Below the pieces are notes generated by a model. The model did not search any database and was not told where the DNA came from. It worked only from the letters and a program-made list of their open reading frames with translations. Positions 30,101 through 38,879 of a DNA stretch of 64,000 bases are shown one piece after another. How positions within the stretch are numbered: the first letter of the stretch is position 1; each line of letters begins with the position of its first letter. Source of the stretch: Haliotis asinina (Eukaryota; Mollusca; Gastropoda; Lepetellida; Haliotidae); assembly GCF_037392515.1 (NCBI RefSeq), contig NC_090283.1, positions 15,375,501-15,439,500 on the forward strand, given 5' to 3'. A program made the position numbers and the translations under genes.

Positions 30101-32456
30101 TGGTTTTGTTAAAGTTTCGCACCTGTCAATTTGTCAGTATGATTTCCCCCAAATCTGAGTTCCACTGCAAGGAAATCTTCGCAGCTGTGACAGCTATCTT
30201 TGTTGACACTGCAGGGTTTCAATTTTTGTTTTAAAAGCCACTTGCTGCAGATTAAGTGACTTGTCCTGACTAATTTTCCACTTGCCCTGATTTTTATGTC
30301 ATAATCATGATGATGACATTCAGAAAGAATACATCAACATGGTATTTGGTGCTAATGTTTACTGTACAATTTATCGAAAATTGATAAACAACCAAGAAAG
30401 ATAACCCTATTTTTCACTATCATTGCAAAATTTAATGACTACATCTTGAGCAGATATGAAGTGAAATCTAAGTGTATTTGCAGTTCGAAACTGTAAGTGG
30501 AAATTATCTAGTAGCCCACAGACAAATAAGATACCATTACATGTATTTGATTGCCTGAAGAGAAAACTGACTTGTACCGTTTGTCGTGCGATGAGATTTT
30601 TGAACCCCTGAACTGGTAAGATCGGTTGCAATGGCTGCTTCGCTGATTGGCTAATGTGAAAATCCTGATCCTGAATAGGGAGGTAATAAAGTTATCAGGC
30701 CAACCTGTAGATGCATCCAGGGTAAAGTGGAGATTTATCGTAATGTATACCCTGGAGATATGGAGGATGAACCTTTGATAATGTGTAGTGGTTACGTAAT
30801 CCTGCAAACTTCGATCCAAGAATTTTAAACTATACACGTTTTTCTTCTATAAAGCTCTGATCATATATCATAGTATTGGTAATCGTGATACACTTTCTGA
30901 CAATAAATATGTCAAAATACTCTTTTTCAGATTGCTATGTGTAGCATTGACAAAAAATACACTGTTACCTGCTCTCTCCAGCTCCACCTCTAACTGACCA
31001 TACTGAAATCATTGCAGCAATATGTAGATGGTTTGTTTATCGCTGACCCTGGACGAGACAATCCAGTGATCTGAGTGTTGATCCACACATGGCATACAAC
31101 ATCCCTGATATCTCCAGGGTATACGTTCCAAACAGTCTCCACTATACCCTGGATGCATCTACGGCTCTGCCCGATAAATTTATTACCTCCCTTGACTGGC
31201 TTTTTGTCCAATCAGGTGTCTACGCTGGGAAGTTGAGCGGACCAATCACAACTCACTTTTGCTTTTTAAATTATCTAACCAATTAAACTTGGCAAACAAA
31301 CCATGCAGAGGTTCTCTGAAAGAGGTAGATGGGGTTCTTGCATATATATTTAAAAAGTTTCGGACCTATAAATTTGTCTGTATGATTTCCCCAAATTGTG
31401 AGTCGCACAGCGAACAAACCTTCTCAGTTGCGACTGCTGCCTTTGTTGACACTGGCATGCTCGGTTATAACAGCGGCCTTGCTGATTGGCTACTGTGAGA
31501 ATGCAGAGCCAGCAAAGGGAGGTAATAAAATTATTGTGCCGACCCGTAGATGCCTCCAGGGTATAGTGGAGACTTTTTGGAACATATACCCTGGAGATAT
31601 CGAGGATGGGCATACAACTGCATGCAAGGAACCAAGTTGCAGAGTCTGAAGACTAAACTCATTACGCTCTCTCTTACCATGGTTCATCCCTCAGGATGAC
31701 ATCTGTTGGACTGCTTTCTTCCATCGACCTACCTCAAAACCAGGCTTAATCCTCTGCACTCGTGCTCTAACGACAATTCTCTCTTCTGCCCGTGGTTCGT
31801 CGGGGCTCTCGAAGTATAAGAGATCTCCACTGGTACGGAGGACAAACCAGTTCCTCTTCCAGCGATGTAGGATTGAACCTGTTAAACACACCAACAAGTA
31901 ATAAATCCCTTCACAGCCTGCAAAAACCTGAACCTCATTCGGTGCTTATTTTCAGCTTATATAAGGCCCCAGTAGTCCATCTCACAGTACCTGAACTACA
32001 TCTTCTCCTACCGACCCTTACCCGTGAAGGTCCCGGGGTAGAATAGGCCTTCAGCAACCCATGCTTGCCATAAAAGGTGACTATGCTTGTCGTAAGAGGC
32101 GACTAACGGGATCGAGTGGTCAGACTAGCTGACTTGGTTGACACATGTCATCGGTTCCCCATTGCGCAGATCGATGCTCATGTTGTTGATCACTGGATTG
32201 TCTGGTCCAGACTCGATTATTTGCAGACCGTCGCCATATAGCTGGAATATTGCTGAGTGCGGCGTAAAACTAAACTCACTCACTCACTCACTCACCCTAC
32301 CGACCCTTAAACAAATACAACCAAGTAGCCCATGCAAGTCCAGATCTAGAAAATGTGGCAAGTCTAGAATTCCACAAACAAACTTGTCCTCATTGATCTA
32401 AAACACTTACTTTGTCTGTAAAGCCAACCAGCCTTGGCAATCTCAAAGCTCTCCAT
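20986..32456 (-). CDS. PLEKHB2: Evectin, pleckstrin homology domain family B (PLEKHB1/2-type), complete, 5 coding exons
   Basis: Coding exons are 32456-32411, 31878-31733, 29104-28998, 22123-21894 and 21128-20986. The joined frame is 672 nt, 223 residues, like vertebrate evectin-2 (222). All four junctions keep phase (1, 0, 2, 1) and use GT-AG. Residues 8 to about 111 form the PH domain: GWLYRQSSILHRWKRNWF at its start, then LCAESSDDMKAWQIALEEA in the closing helix. Arg14, Arg21 and Lys23 align with the residues that bind phosphatidylserine in mammalian evectin-2. A Pro/Tyr/Gly-rich linker follows with PPPY at 120-123, a WW-domain ligand also present in evectin-2, where Nedd4-type ligases are partners. 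Residues 201-223 form a hydrophobic C-terminal anchor ending in two Trp and the stop. By family knowledge it is a tail-anchored protein of recycling endosomes/post-Golgi membranes acting in retrograde traffic. Introns carry large minisatellites and MITEs. Invertebrates usually have one PLEKHB gene, so the 1/2 distinction is not meaningful here. Confidence 0.93.
21121..21765. repeat. 55-bp minisatellite in evectin intron 4, overlapping the last acceptor
   Basis: Ten units start at 21121 and every 55 bp to 21616, with two decayed units after. Each carries, on the minus strand, TTTGC(A/G)TTTCAG followed by TTGAGACTAG or TTGTGACTAG, a copy of the exon 5 acceptor and first exon bases. Confidence 0.95.
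21767..21880 (-). repeat. SINE family A, 5' half
   Basis: ATCAACCAAGTCAGCATGCC, GTCCCGTTAGTCGCCTCTTA, CCCGGATCTTCACAG. It ends 14 bp from the exon 4 donor of evectin. Confidence 0.8.
21894..22123 (-). CDS. PLEKHB2: Evectin coding exon 4 (PH end, PPPY linker)
   Basis: 230 bp between TTCCCCCAG and ACCG|GTTAGC. The donor GTTAGC is weak. It encodes AWQIALEEARVMGQRSVDNP then PPY and a Tyr/Gly/Pro-rich segment. Confidence 0.92.
22712..26018. repeat. 37-bp minisatellite, about 89 copies, in evectin intron 3
   Basis: The core CTTGCCGGGATGATTAACAG plus a variable TATTAT(A/G)(A/G)TATAC(G/A/T)TAT segment repeats with period 37. CGGG occurs at 22741, 23999 and 25997, separated by exactly 34 and 54 periods, so no net indel accumulated over 3.25 kb. 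Only point variants occur. It makes up about half of the 6.9-kb intron. Confidence 0.98.
26170..26292. repeat. 31-bp tandem repeat, three copies
   Basis: Units CGGTTTGGTATCTRCYGCGG plus CAYRCAGCTCT recur three times, with a partial fourth; lies in evectin intron 3. Confidence 0.9.
26300..28195. other. Evectin intron 3, AT-rich, no feature assigned
   Basis: A short family A SINE fragment is visible at 27186-27230 (TTTTATGCTCTTCTAGCAAT). A 107-codon plus-strand frame at 27866-28189 is antisense to the gene and has no known domain. Confidence 0.5.
28199..28447. repeat. Tandem duplication, period 132 bp
   Basis: GATATGGGTCCGGATTTAAT at 28199 and GATATGGGCACGAATTAAAT at 28331 begin two copies, each ending in CATGTAGAACACAG(T/C)ATCAT. 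Copy 2 has a short deletion. Confidence 0.9.
28553..28651. repeat. Perfect inverted repeat, 45-bp arms, 9-bp loop
   Basis: Arms 28553-28597 and 28607-28651 are exactly complementary, including an 8-base A/T run; loop ATTAAAAAA. It lies in evectin intron 3, about 350 bp after exon 3. Confidence 0.97.
28998..29104 (-). CDS. PLEKHB2: Evectin coding exon 3 (PH domain, second half)
   Basis: 107 bp between ATGTTTCAG and ATGAA|GTACGT. It starts CNNVTPPEGLSKGCLFALDM and ends in phase 2. Confidence 0.92.
29352..29600. repeat. Diverged tandem duplication, period about 123 bp
   Basis: AGGCAATCACTACTTCCTGA at 29352 and AGGCAATCACTATTTCTGGA at 29475 start two copies, each followed by CATGC, ATTGSATTRCA-like and TTGGATTG words. 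In evectin intron 2. Confidence 0.7.
29864..30769. mobile_element. Mutator-like MITE, copy 2, with nested insertion
   Basis: Ends CATCCTCGATATCTC and GAGATATGGAGGATG are inverted. Long arms of about 100 bp, with ATTTATTACCTCCCTTGA and its inverse, match the element at 31100-31608 throughout. About 400 bp at 30212-30612 is absent from the other copy. Flanks AACCTCAGG and AACCTTTGA share only the first five bases, so the target duplication is decayed. Confidence 0.8.
30212..30612. mobile_element. Small element nested in the MITE (hAT-like ends)
   Basis: This segment interrupts homology with 31100-31608. It begins CAGGGTTTCAATTTT and ends AAAATTTTTGAACCCCTG-like (inverse CAGGGGTTCAAAAAT), giving short terminal inverted repeats. 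Flanks TGACACTG and TGAACTGG resemble a decayed 8-bp duplication. Confidence 0.5.
31100..31608. mobile_element. Mutator-like MITE, copy 1, intact, 9-bp target duplication
   Basis: 509 bp with about 100-bp terminal inverted repeats (CATCCCTGATATCTCCAGGG; inverse of the right end CATCCTCGATATCTCCAGGG). It is flanked by perfect GGCATACAA repeats at 31091-31099 and 31609-31617. Long arms plus 9-bp duplication are the Mutator hallmark. No transposase. It sits in evectin intron 2, about 125 bp past the exon 2 donor. Confidence 0.88.
31733..31878 (-). CDS. PLEKHB2: Evectin coding exon 2 (PH domain, strands 1-4)
   Basis: 146 bp between GTTTAACAG and GAG|GTAGGT. It encodes SILHRWKRNWFVLRTSGDLL and ends with GFE, phase 0. 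Confidence 0.93.
32021..32295 (+). repeat. SINE family A, full-length, perfect 14-bp target duplication
   Basis: CCCGTGAAGGTCCCGGGGTA to (ACTC)n tail, flanked by CCTACCGACCCTTA at 32007-32020 and 32296-32309. It lies antisense in evectin intron 1 and is the youngest-looking copy in the window. Confidence 0.97.
32411..32456 (-). CDS. PLEKHB2: Evectin coding exon 1
   Basis: ATG at 32456-32454, 15 codons plus 1 nt, donor CAAA|GTAAGT. The exon itself begins at 32465 after TTTTCCACAG, so 9 nt of leader precede the ATG and an upstream non-coding exon is expected. Confidence 0.92.
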
Positions 32457-32527
32457 GACTTCTCTCTGTGGAAAAAAAAATTAATGCTTTTTGAAAACAT
32501 GAGTTTTGAAAAGATCCATCTTCAACA

Positions 32528-32712
32528 TCCGTGATGATCTGGTTAAAATAGGTCTTCCATAACCCATGCTTCTTGCAAGAAGCGACTAACAGGGGCGCTT
32601 GGTTGATACATGTCTTTGTATCCCGCTTACTAACCATGTTGTTGATCAGTGGATTGTCTGGTCCAGACTTGATTATTTACAGAGTGCTGAAATAGAGCCA
32701 AGTATGGCATAA
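32528..32712 (+). repeat. SINE family A, decayed
   Basis: AACCCATGCTTCTTGCAAGA, GGTTGATACATGTC, CACTGGATTGTCTGG-like and GATTATTTACAGAG follow family order. Confidence 0.75.
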
Positions 32713-33738
32713 ACAACAAACAAAACGATTGGCCAACATCATAATGGTCGTGGGAAAGTTCCAAGTTCCAACAGCACCACAACAGGAACTCATATGGTTG
32801 ACTACAGTTATGTGGCAGTGTTATTTGTTGTAAAATGCTCCTGTGATCGTTATGTATTGTCTCTGTTGAGAATCAGTGGAGGACAGAGGTGCATTATGAA
32901 GTCATTGATTTTTCTCAAAACAAAAAATTTGAAGGAATACAGAAGTTTCTTGAAATTGGGCATGTTGTATTTTTTTAAAATATGATTACTCATAGCAGTC
33001 TTCACAACTAAACCTTTAAATTGTCAACACCATAATAAATAGGCACCACTCTAACCCTACCTGTCATAAAATTAAATAGGTGATTTACCTGAAAGGGTTA
33101 TACCTAACCTAAAATAAATGATCTTAATGACCAGGCTAATCCAAATTGGGATCTAATGGATAATGCTAGAGTTCGGACTGACCTAAAAGAACCTAATGCA
33201 ATTAACACTGTGTCAAAGAGTCACGCGGAATGAAGCAAGAACCAGTCCAACTAATATTAGCCCTACAGTCAGCTGCAAAGTGTCAGCATTCCTGCCAAGG
33301 CCTGTGTCGCAATAGTAAGTGACATCCGTCGAGCAGTCACTGTCATGCGTCGATATCTGACTTGATTGCTGACATGATCATGATGATAACACATTAACAG
33401 GCTAATGACACAATGTCATGTGACACAATGTTCACTGAACCGAACCATGACGGTTAACTCAACTATTAACGACGTACATGCAGCTAGCTGTATATCACTC
33501 TCTACGCCTCCGATAACATGACATACGGCACATGTTTTCCTTCTGAATAAAAATATTTGAAAGACATTAGCCTGGTTATTCGACTGACACAACATGAAAA
33601 CATACGTACAGAGACCATATATAACAGATGAAAATTCGAAACTTATATCTGTAAAGCACAACATGTTGACAACACCTGAAAACAAATGACAATCCATTTC
33701 CAAAACGAACCGACATAAATGATTAAAAATATATTTAC

Positions 33739-33880
33739 CTGGTCAGTTAGGAATGACACCCTAATCTATACTGCGATGCAACAAACACCCTTGGCAGGAT
33801 TGTTTTGATTTCCTGGTAGTAAACAGCGCATGTGCCTAACCAAGGTGACATCCGGTTCTCTAACACTGGTTTGCTCTCCA
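33739..33880 (-). promoter_or_regulatory. Candidate 5' non-coding exon and promoter of evectin
   Basis: A good donor CCAG|GTAAATA occurs on the minus strand at 33739, and the coding exon at 32465 needs an upstream exon. An ETS-like ACCGGATG (about 33850) and a GC-richer stretch follow to about 34000, with no TATA box. The 5' boundary is not determined. Confidence 0.4.
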
Positions 33881-34289
33881 TAGAGCGTTTGCGCAGGTCA
33901 AAGCTTCGCGTGGCTGATGATTCCCTTTGCGTTTCGTTAGTTTCGAAGACAAAACCCAGTTAGGAACAGCTACACCTGCCCAGCGCCTAAATAGACGAGT
34001 CATTGCTGCGCAAAACGGTCATATATACTGCGTGATATAGGGCAGACTTAATTATCGTATGATGATATGATGAGTGCTATAAATGCATGCTGCAGTGATA
34101 TTAATCTTTCGAATATGAACTATGAGAAATGCACTATGAAACCTGAGACCATATAGAAATGGTCTTTGATGAAACTAATAATATATGCATATGGTCATTA
34201 CATTTTTATCATGTTGCTTAGATTCTAAACCTATGAGATTAAAATTGTTTCCGCGACTATGGTATTCGAAACTCTTTTGCCAAATAGAG

Positions 34290-34426
34290 AATACTAAACT
34301 GTGTCCCATGTAATACCGTATTTATGAAACGAGTACCAGAATGATTTGGTATCTAAGGCGAATGAGATACCGATACCATTCATGAGTTTCATAAATGTGG
34401 TGTTTCACGGGACACGGTTTAGTATT
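34290..34426. mobile_element. Palindromic element 1 (AATACTAAAC ends)
   Basis: The left arm AATACTAAACTGTGTCCCAT... is mirrored by ...GGGACACGGTTTAGTATT, about 40-bp arms with roughly 80% complementarity. Confidence 0.8.
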
Positions 34427-34483
34427 TTATTTATTGCTCACCCAGCATTAGCAAAATAGTGTGGAGCAAAGAACTTCTTTCCT

Positions 34484-34700
34484 AAGAATTCAATGTAAAC
34501 CAAAAGTCACTGTGTTCTGTAATCTGATTGGTTGAAAAACATGATCAAATGGTATTATAGATTCCAGGAACTGCCAGACTATTCACTGCATATTGACACG
34601 TAGAAACATAGCAAACAATTGTTTTGTTGTGTCATCAACAGTGGTGACGTCATTCAAATCATATTGTACGTGACGTAAAGTAAGAATGACGTCACAAATG
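34484..34700 (+). repeat. Dispersed repeat, copy 1 (inverse copy at 40219-40412)
   Basis: CCAAAAGTCACTGTGTTCTG, ATCTGATTGGTTGAAAAACA, CAATTGTTTTGTTGTGTCAT and GTGGTGACGTCATTCAAATC all recur, reversed, at 40219-40412. Confidence 0.9.
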
Positions 34701-34835
34701 AGCAACTCCAGATGCTACCATGGGAACCAGCTGAAACGGCCAGCTGAGGACACTTCACTCCTGCACCCATACTCGATGTAAGCGACTGCAGACAGTAAAA
34801 CCCTTCGGTTTACTTTTTTGTTTACAATGTCGATA

Positions 34836-34989
34836 AACATCATGTGTTGGCCATTTTTCGGGTGTTATTGAGTATTTGAAGCACGGAAATAGTTCACTTG
34901 AAACCTCCGGCTGACGACAGTCGGTTCCAAATGCATTCCCGTGATTCAAATACTCAATAACATTAGGAAATTGGCCAACACATGATGTT
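34836..34989. mobile_element. Palindromic element 2
   Basis: AACATCATGTGTTGGCC...TTATTGAGTATTTGAAGCACGG is mirrored by CCGTGATTCAAATACTCAAT...GGCCAACACATGATGTT; 154 bp overall. Confidence 0.85.
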
Positions 34990-35129
34990 ATCTCAAGCAA
35001 GGTCTAATACTATTGATGTGACTCACTATTGATGTATTGGCATTGTGACGTCATAGCTGTAAAACCATTTTGACGTCATACGTACGGCATCGTGCGATGT
35101 TAATATACAATTTGTGATATCTTCAACGG

Positions 35130-35264
35130 GTGAGTAATAAACAGAGGATACCAAACGACCTTCCTTGTTATTCCATTTTTATTAAACGAGCTAATGATTG
35201 GGTAAAGCGTTCAATAAAAATGGCATTTCACGGAAGCGAGTTTAGTATTCCGTTTATTACTCGC
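35130..35264. mobile_element. Palindromic element 3 (GAGTAATAAAC ends)
   Basis: GTGAGTAATAAACAGAGG...CATTTTTATT is mirrored by AATAAAAATGGCATTTC...CCGTTTATTACTCGCC. Confidence 0.85.
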
Positions 35265-35465
35265 CAACATAGCTTGACAGAAACTGCGGCGAAACTGCTT
35301 ACAGTGTGAGGACACTCAACTTTCAGCGAGTCAAGCAAAGTCTAGTTTATTGCTACAGCGGGATTAGCATTGTGACGTCACAACTTTGAACCATTTTGAC
35401 GTCATACGTCAAGCCGTATATTGTAATATTGCCGTAAAAATATTACACTGCAGTATCTTCAACGG

Positions 35466-35638
35466 GCGAGTAATAATTACAGGATATTAAACGAGCTTCC
35501 CCTTTCAAATCAAGTTTATGTCCCGAGTGAAATAATTTTGGTTTGTCACTCGCTAAAGCTCTAAACCAAAATTATTTCACGAGGGGCATAAACTTGATGT
35601 GAAAGGGGAAAGAGGTTTGTATCCTATTTATTATCCAC
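35466..35638. mobile_element. Palindromic element 4 (GAGTAATAATTAC ends)
   Basis: Inner arms GCTTCCCCTTTCAAATCAAG...AAATAATTTTGGTTT and the inverse are about 50 bp with few mismatches. Outer ends resemble element 3. The upstream 90-100 bp (35369-35465) also repeats that before element 3 (35038-35130). Confidence 0.85.
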
Positions 35639-36115
35639 GTTCTAAAACGTGAGCACATCGTTAAAATAAAGCAATATTTTGCTTTCATATATAGAACCAT
35701 GTAACGCGGAATAATACACCATATTGGTGATTGGAATGTCAACCGCTTCACTCCAGGAAAACGTACGCTGCGTAGAGGCAATGTATTTCCTATACGACGC
35801 ATAATCACAAGAAATTATACAAATTAAGACAGAATCAAGTCGTAATCAAAATTTAATTCTTTTCAGTTGAGGATCTGTTTTCAAAAGCAATAATGTAATT
35901 CATTAAAACACTTGTGAAGTGTAAATATTTTGAACTTGACTACGTGACCTAAATCTTGCCTGAACGTCAGTCGGCCATCACTGTCGGGCTAGTCGTAATG
36001 TTGAGAAGTGTTCACAAAGAAGAAGATTACAGGAAGCATTTAATTAGGAGCGGCAAACTCAACAGCAAAGATGAATGTGAATAACAGGGACTGTATGACT
36101 CAAATAGTTGAGCTT

Positions 36116-36571
36116 AATGTTCTTCATCGGAGGACGAGTTACTGTAAATAATTCGGCGACGCTTTGCGCAGGATGCCAGCGACGCCTTCTCATCTCGGCT
36201 TGGAATTCCCACTTGTCGAGATTCGACGTTTATGTTGAAGATTCCACCGAAAACACCGCCTACAACCGCGAACAAAGACGATTTCAAGGCTATTGTGTTC
36301 AGATTCTGGGAAGTGCCTTTGACCCCTACATAAGAAACCACGGGAGGCATGGCAGTGACAATGTTTGTGCGGGAGGACGCGAATGAATGCGGCTGACAGT
36401 GGCAGTGATAAACATACAAGAGCGCCGCTCGTCTTTAGATGTTGTGTGTTGTTGTGCAGTCCCGACAACATACACGCGGAAGGTATTCAATCTCTTGATT
36501 ACATTCACAACTCTTCCGACCAATTGTCCGTCAATTTTGACGAAATCAATAACTTTTACGGGCGACGCCAT
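36116..36571 (-). CDS. Candidate short gene with overlapping open frames
   Basis: On the minus strand an ATG at 36571-36569 sits in AATATGGCGTCG, a promoter-proximal context. It opens an 81-codon frame starting MASPVKVIDFVKIDGQLVGR. A second frame, to 36114, contains MPPVVSYVGVKGTSQNLNTI, a short hydrophobic segment (SLFAVVGGVFGGIFNINV) and an acidic end SSSDEEH. A third frame is open at 36190-36471. It is GC-richer than its surroundings. Either an undetected intron joins the frames or only one is used. I recognise no domain; it may be a chance GC-rich patch. Confidence 0.3.
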
Positions 36572-36599
36572 ATTTGTTTACACTCATGAGAGGCCTACT

Positions 36600-37375
36600 A
36601 GATGTATTTGTTTACGTATTTTTATAGATTGTTTTATTTTCGTTTTTATTACAGAAACTTGAGTTATCATAGAATTGACAATAGTGCTAGAAACCACACT
36701 AAATGAAATAAATTTATCTAATTCCATGAAGTGTTTTCGTTTTACATGCTCTCGGGTGTGAGAACTTGAATGAAAATCATAAATGGAATGAGTGATGAAA
36801 GTAGTACCAGTAATGTCAAAGTTCACGCATTAGCCAATCAAATCACTCGAAGGTCTTATGACACATATGTGTCATAACACTTTGTTATGAAACACCTTTA
36901 CGAAGTACCACATGGGTAATTATAGTGAATATCCGAGTTCGAAAGTCAGTTTGTCGTATAAGAGGGCAAACGTAATCCAGTAGTTAGACAGCCTCATATT
37001 AACCCAGTTTGCTCAGATCTTTGTTTGATATTAACCCCCAGGATTCCATATTTTCTTTCTGACACTCACTTGTGCTGTGCGAGAGCCCGCGCAGCTCGGA
37101 ATCTACCCGCGGTTATGAATTGTAAATTACACAGAAATGTAGAATATTAAATTACCTATCCGATGGTGAAACTTCAAGATCAAGTAGACACTGTCAAATG
37201 TTGCACGAAGTTGATTATGTGTCAACAATAGTTTCTTCGTTGTTTGTAATGTACACGATCAAAACTACTGAAATACTGTTATTTTTTATTTGGCATCTTT
37301 TGGGAGCGAACAAACTACGGATTGATGTCTACAGGATATCACATGGATGTGTGTGATCAATATACAAGCGTACCT
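36600..37375. other. Unassigned intergenic sequence
   Basis: AT-rich, no gene or repeat recognised. Confidence 0.5.
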
Positions 37376-37389
37376 CTTAATTAAGCCAA

Positions 37390-37666
37390 CTGACCCGTGA
37401 AGGTCCCGGGGTAGAATAGGCCTTCAGCAACCCATGCTTGCCATAAAGGGCGACTATGCTTGTCGTAAGAGGCGACTAACGGGATCGGGTGGTCAGGCTC
37501 GCTGACTTGGTTGACACATGTCATCGGTTCCCAATAGCGCAGATCGATGCTCATGTTGTTGATCACTGGATTGGCTGGTCCAGACTCGATTATTTACAGA
37601 CCAACTCCATATAGCTGGAATATTGCTGAGTGCGGCGTAAAACTAAACTCACTCACTCACTCATTC
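37390..37666 (+). repeat. SINE family A, full-length, 11-bp target duplication
   Basis: CCCGTGAAGGTCCCGGGGTA to ACTCACTCACTCATTC, flanked by AATTAAGCCAA (37379-37389) and AATTAAGCTAA (37667-37677). Confidence 0.95.
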
Positions 37667-37794
37667 AATTAAGCTAATTAAGCATCCCCCTGTAATTTTG
37701 CAGTGGCGGGTTTTCAACGCGTACAAATACATTGTCCTGGTGATGACTAAAAAAAAAAGCACAAAATAATTGGAATCCATATCCACACGCACGC

Positions 37795-37840
37795 GCGTGC
37801 ACACACTGACACACACACAAACATACACACACACAGACAG

Positions 37841-37874
<34 letters not shown>

Positions 37875-37880
37875 ACACGA
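37795..37880. repeat. (CA)n microsatellite
   Basis: Compound CA/CAGA tract, including a run of 13 CA units. Confidence 0.95.
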
Positions 37881-37984
37881 ACTGATTTCCGTACACGAAT
37901 ATGACTTTGCGTGTACAAGTATTCCCTGTAACGTGGAATGTTATATTTAATTTTGAACGTGAACATTCAACGTGTCATTTTGGG

Positions 37985-38245
37985 TGTCTTACACGATTCA
38001 AGGGTCCATACCGAGTGAAACCTCCATGTGACCGTATGACAACCAGCACTCTCCTCCTAATACTCCCAGTCAGCCTCCTGATCGTCTGAAAGTGCAGTCT
38101 ACGCCATTCCTCGTGGACGTAAAGCAGCCGGCCCAGTACGGGAGGATATGTCCTCGATGCACACAACAACCAATCACGTCCCAGACATGCTTCAAAGGAT
38201 TAAGATCTGGGCTCATCCAATCGTGAGACATGTCAGGGGGTGCGT
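37985..38245 (-). pseudogene. Tc1/mariner transposase C-terminal remnant
   Basis: The minus-strand translation contains DWMSPDLNPLKHVWDVIG, matching the Tc1 block around the last catalytic residue. After a frameshift near 38130 it continues EEWRRLHFQTIRRLTGSIRR and GGFTRY, the usual Tc1 C-terminus. The acidic residue of the NPIEH-type motif is Lys here. N-terminal parts are missing. Dead. Confidence 0.85.
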
Positions 38246-38467
38246 AACTACGTTCTTTGTGTATACATACATGGGGTATTGTTGAATGCGGTGTTAACAA
38301 CAGAGACGTAAACCAATTTATTCAGTTAAAACTAACGATGAATAACACTGCTGTTTGATCTGAAACTATACATCTACTTTTGTCTCCTATGTCTTCTCAT
38401 TTTGTCTTGTGAATAGTTTGAGGTCATGTTTGACATGTTATTGCACACATATAGCAATGTCATGGTA

Positions 38468-38512
38468 CGTGTATGTGTGTGTGCGTGTGCGTGTGCGTGT
38501 GCGTGTGCGGCT
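38468..38512. repeat. (GTGTGC)n microsatellite
   Basis: GTGTGCGTGTGCGTGTGCG, about seven units. Confidence 0.9.
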
Positions 38513-38632
38513 GCCAGTATATACCATTCCAATATTAACAACGATGAGTTGAGTTCTTCCATGTGTTGTCATGCCAACCAGAACCATTGCACTTCCGCGT
38601 TAAAGAACATGTTCCGATGTTATCCGAATTGA

Positions 38633-38760
38633 AACTGGTCTCCAGAAAGCCATATTTGGCAATAAAGCCGACTATAACGAATGGTCAGGGTCGGTGATGT
38701 AGTTGATGCACATCATCGTAGCCCATTGTAGACCGATGCACATGATGTTAATCACTAACT
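38633..38760 (+). repeat. SINE family A, decayed
   Basis: GAAAGCCATATTTGGCAATA, GGTCAGGGTCGGTGATG, CACATCATCGTAGCCCATTG, ACCGATGCACATGATG. Confidence 0.7.
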
Positions 38761-38763
38761 TCG

Positions 38764-38850
38764 GGAGCGGCGGGGTAGCCTCGTGGTTAAGGCGTTCGCT
38801 CGTCAAGACAAAGATCCGGGTTCGAGCCCCTTTATGTTTACAATGTGTAC
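38764..38850 (+). repeat. SINE family B, intact tRNA-like head
   Basis: GGGGTAGCCTCGTGGTTAAGG (A box) and GATCCGGGTTCGAGCCCC (B box), then TTTACAATGTGTACAGCC. Truncated after the head. The boxes fit a Pol III promoter well. Confidence 0.85.
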
Positions 38851-38879
38851 AGCCTATTTAATAATAATAACAAACAATA

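Noticed and set aside
38764..38850. Possible functional tRNA gene
   Set aside because: A and B boxes are good, but the stem complementarity of a tRNA is absent and the sequence matches the SINE family B head.
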